A DNA stretch of 64,000 nt from positions 12,624,996-12,688,995 of the forward strand of contig NC_036457.1 in NCBI RefSeq assembly GCF_002775205.1, in the 5' to 3' direction. Both the position numbers and the translations under genes were made by a program. Source of the DNA: Xiphophorus maculatus (lineage: Eukaryota; Chordata; Actinopteri; Cyprinodontiformes; Poeciliidae). Position 1 is the stretch's first letter, and every line of letters begins with the position of its first letter. Shown in pieces: positions 60,343-64,000 of the stretch. The notes under the pieces were generated by a model. It worked only from the letters and a program-made list of their open reading frames with translations, searched no databases and was not told the origin of the DNA.

Positions 60343-60882
60343 ATGCTTAGATATTTTTTTTTTCACTCAGTTCTGTTTGCGATGCACAAGCTCCATTGCT
60401 TAAAACAGAAAATTGAACTGACGGATATGAACACCCTGGGGGTAACAGTGGAGAGTGGGGATACTGTAATTGTCATGAACAATCCTGTATCTGGGAATCA
60501 GAGCTCTGTGGATTGGATTAAAAGCAAACATAAGATAAAATCACTGTCTGCTTATCTGTCTCAGTATCCTCCACCTTCCAATGCTAGCCACACACCAACT
60601 GTTAGCGTCAGCAGAGTAAATATTAGCCCAATTTTCACACTGGGATACCAGCTATATATAGAATGCAGGAAATTATCCAGGACCAGACCCTGCATGTCTG
60701 TGTTGGCTTTTAATTTGATGCCCATAATAACACCAGGCAGTAAAATAACCTGCCGTTCTAATCCAATTCCACTCTGGACTCTTCTCCAACCTGAAGTGGG
60801 GAAAATAAAGCTCCTTTACTGCTGGATGTGTAAACATCAGTTTCCAATTAATGATTCACAGAGGCTTCAGAGGACAGATTGA
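60343..60882 (+). other. Unrecognised 179-codon open frame, possible alternative terminal exon
   Basis: The longest open frame outside the named genes. Its first codons overlap a pyrimidine run ending in TTTCACTCAG at 60361-60370, a strong splice acceptor. From 60371 the frame continues 170 codons to TGA at 60880-60882, with ordinary base composition and a mixed residue content (for example TVESGDTVIVMNNPVSG and LSAYLSQYPPPSNASH). The one-base phase at 60371 fits the ldlrap1 exon-1 donor. An AATAAA at 61446-61451 could end a transcript. I recognise no domain; it could equally be a conserved non-coding block or chance. Confidence 0.3.
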
Positions 60883-63800
60883 GAGTTGAGGGTTATGTTT
60901 TGCATAATAGATGCAGAGGAATGTAATTTATATTCAAGATATAGTTTGGGAAAAGTACAAGAATACCTTTTGGTTTAAAAAAACAGTCTCTTCTGTCTTA
61001 AAAAATGTCTTCGTGAAAGTGCACATTTGAATTAAAGGAAATATTGTAAGTACTAGTCTGAGAACGGATGGCACGCTAGATTTTGAGGCTAAAACAGTTG
61101 AAATAGTGAAACATTAAAAGCTGAATTTACTGTTATCTGCTGCTTTTCCCTTACTTGTCTGACTTAATACAAAACCCAAGCATATCACTTTCCTCTGCCT
61201 CTTTTATATTTAATGCCAGTCTTTAAAAGATCCTAATTTGCATTGGCCCAATTTGCTCATTCAAAAGAATTCCCAGGATCCTTAAGATGAACAATGGATA
61301 TGGAAGTGAAAGCCTTCAATGAGAGTTATGCTGAAAATGAAATTATGTTGTATGAGACATATGTGTTCTCATTTATTCGAGGAGCTCGAGGGAATTTCTG
61401 ATCGAATTATGTTGCTCCTTAAGCCTTTTGATCGCTGTCGCTGAAAATAAAATTGCTTTCTGTATAGAAATTTAATGAATGAGGTTGAATTAAAAATGGA
61501 TGTTGAGAAGAAAAAAACAGTATTTCTTCTTTGCTTTGTAGTTTTAATCGTATTGCTTATTTGTGTGTTTTTACATTGTAGTGTCTCGGAAGTGAAAAGT
61601 ATTTCACCCATTTCTCATCTATTCGTTTTTCTTTTCCCTCAGAATTTTTAGTCAGATATTTACCATCTTGAACTACTTGCAAGATGTCACAATATTAGTA
61701 AATTAAATTGTGTTCTGGGGCCATTTTAAAATTTTATGACATCAATTAAAACTGGACCTTTATCAATATTGACTTTTCAGTCAAAAACTGATTTTATAGG
61801 TACAAAAATCATTTTATGTCAATGGCTTGAAGAAAGTGTCCTGGTTTTACAAAGTAGGTCTCAAAGATTGTAAACTTATCATCCAGATACTACAACAGTG
61901 ACAATACCAAAGGTTATTTTGTGCTATTGAACACATTTCTATAAAATCAACAATGTAATATACAGAAGATCGACGAGTCCATGGCGCAAATAAAGCTAGG
62001 ATGATTTGAAATTGGGCTGTTATCATGAAAATAAAAAAAAGAATGAAATATTTCAAGCTAAATGTCCTCTACAAAAACCAGCATAAACTGCTTGTCTGGT
62101 ATTATTGGTGTATAAACTTCTTGTGCTGCCCCCAAAAATTAGAGTGATGGTGATTAATTACCACAACAAAAAAGGTTTGCTGTTGTTTCAGTAAATGTTT
62201 TGGATTGTAGGAGACTGCTCCAGCTTTCTGTGGTTTGTACTCTTCTCTTGAAGCCGAGCCAAGTTGTTCAGTCAGGCAGTTTGCAGGTTCCACCTCCTAG
62301 TTACTGCTGGCCTCTCAGCAATGGAGCCTGGGTTGCCTGGCAACATAATCTGTTTCTCTGACTTTATTTACACAGGTTGCATCATCCTAGGCATTTTCTG
62401 TGTCATATTTATTCAGTTTATTAAATTAGCACTAATTCAAAACAAATTGAATACCTGTGCAGTTTGAAAACCAATTGATCTGAGTTGTATCAAGGAATTC
62501 ATAGATAAAAAACATACAGCCTGCTCATGTGAACAGTCAAAATTAACCCATAAAATCTGATGGAATCCTAATATTAGTGGGTTTTTTAGTTAAATTAATA
62601 AAAAGGTGGCTTTTGGATGACTGTGTCAATTAGAGCAACATCTCATTCTGACAAAGCTCGTGGCGACTATCCCGTAAATGAAAACAAGTTATGTTAACAT
62701 CTTACCTTTTAGAGACTTAGAGGGTCTTCAAAATGTTCAAGGAAAGGAAAGGAAAAGGAAGGAAAAGGACATTTTGATTTACTAAGCTTATTTCTGGTAA
62801 TAATTTAGGAGATCTTGTTTATCAAATATTCTAAAAAAAAAAAAAAGGCATCCCAGAAATGATCAGGATGCTGAAATCTTAAGAGGCTTTGAATAAATGA
62901 CAGGGATTTTGGTGTTCTATTGAACGAGAGTAACAAATGATGATAAAACCGAATACTTGTGTGTGTACATATACATGAAAATTCACTCGCTCTTGAGTGA
63001 TTCTGGATTGGCTGAGAGGCAACCAGCACCCTGGAGTGGTTCTAGTTAGCTATTCTCTTAGAAACTACATGAAAGCATGGGATTTTCTTTCATACTTTGT
63101 TTGCTGTGAAAGTCAGAGGAAGCAAGGATCCAAAAGGTAAAAGGTAATATAGGGGACGGATTCAAGCAAGCAGTGAAAAGAGTAAGAGCTTGAACAGAAT
63201 CACTTTACATGGCTGTTCCCTCAAGGCAAACTCAGGAAACCAGTTTCATCCACAAACCCCCAACGCGCCCCTCCCAGACACCCGTGCCATCCCAGCCCAC
63301 CACCTTCCCTGAATGTGCGGCCTATTTTCCCTGTCAAGGTGGCGTCCCAGATTCAAACTTCCAGCAGATGAGTAAAACAGTGAAGCAGAGATTGCATCAA
63401 GGAGGAGGATGAAGAGAATGCGGGTGTCACTGGGGTTCTCAAAGTCAGCCGACTTCTTCTTAACTAATACTGTAGAGTCATGTTCATTTCTCCTATTAAA
63501 TACTGTCCTACTTAATGACCTGTGGGGAAATAGAAAAAGAGGGACGGTGTTATTATTTTGACCCTAGAGCACTAACTCACTCTAACAAATTTTAAGCTCG
63601 TCACTTGAGGACTTTGCTTGCCTGCACAGATGCTTTTTCTCTTGCGTTGTTATTCCTGTGTGCATTTGTCTGTGTGCTTCTGTTTGCGTTATTAATTAAC
63701 CAGCAGCGTAGGTGTCGAGCCAAAGGAGAATTCACCCGGGTACAATTTTGACTTCTCAGAGCAAATTAAATTACGAGCGTGGCACTCAATGAAACAGCTG

Positions 63801-64000
63801 CATGTAGCTGAAGGCGTGCAGAGCACATGGCCCCTTATTATGGAGCAACAGTTCCCCAACGCTGCACTGCACGCCTCGGTTCATTCAGCACAACGTCTTT
63901 TCACAGACAAGTGGATTTCTAACTTTTGCGTGATTGCGCTTGAGGTTTCCATGTGGTAAAATGTCATCAGTTTGCCCTGCTCTGTTGTTGCGCATTGATT
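60883..64000 (+). other. ldlrap1: ldlrap1 intron 1, end of window
   Basis: AT-rich intron with a GGAAA-rich patch near 62741-62768 and a poly(A) run at 62833-62846. No exon was recognised; the last 300 bases are somewhat richer in CG but have no visible coding frame. Confidence 0.5.

Noticed and set aside
63209..63412. Pro/Gln-rich frame near the end of the window as a candidate ldlrap1 exon 2
   Set aside because: It contains nothing like the expected KLPENW and GMLF segments of the PTB domain, and no acceptor of the right phase was seen.
1..64000. CRISPR arrays, operons, phage or integrated virus genes
   Set aside because: No regularly spaced repeats, no polycistronic gene order and no viral protein motifs were found; the window is ordinary vertebrate DNA with introns.

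Overview
This window is vertebrate nuclear DNA, almost certainly from a teleost (ray-finned) fish. The genes are split into short GT-AG exons with teleost-like protein sequence. The introns and spacers are AT-rich and filled with teleost-type repeats: tRNA-derived SINEs, hAT-like MITEs, decayed Tc1/mariner elements and microsatellites. There is no prokaryotic or viral gene organisation.

Layout. (1) About 1-8945, plus strand: the 3' part of snx17 (sorting nexin 17), eight coding exons from 1816 to the stop at 7251-7253, then a long 3'UTR with a poly(A) signal at 8917-8922. (2) 8967-12617: spacer with an inserted SINE, a ~580-bp inverted-repeat element and a 201-bp hAT-like MITE, running into the 3' end of the next gene. 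(3) 12618-20274, minus strand: znf513, a C2H2 zinc-finger protein in four coding exons (639 codons plus stop). It starts with a tiny exon carrying a SALL/FOG-like RRKQ-type N-terminus; a probable non-coding first exon and promoter lie near 23263-23490. (4) 23490-26000: repeat-rich spacer. (5) About 26000-44080, plus strand: a complete RNF19-family RBR ubiquitin ligase (642 aa, nine coding exons 32202-42844) with a TATA promoter at 26000, an untranslated first exon and several uORFs. (6) 45605-45689, plus strand: the first coding exon of ldlrap1 (ARH). Its first intron fills the rest of the window, where only repeats and a few unexplained open frames are visible.

All exon joins reported for snx17, znf513 and the rnf19-like gene keep frame when read by eye, which is the main support for these models. 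Two genes, snx17 and ldlrap1, encode adaptors that read NPxY-type signals in LDL-receptor-family tails, one for endosomal recycling and one for clathrin endocytosis. They share this window although they sit on different chromosomes in human.

The most interesting observations are: an Arg where RBR ligases normally have the catalytic His next to the active-site Cys in the rnf19-like RING2; a phase-compatible, splice-acceptor-preceded open frame of unknown nature in the ldlrap1 intron; the 40-nt znf513 start exon; and several transposable elements with clean target-site duplications. I found no evidence of a wholly novel multi-gene system.
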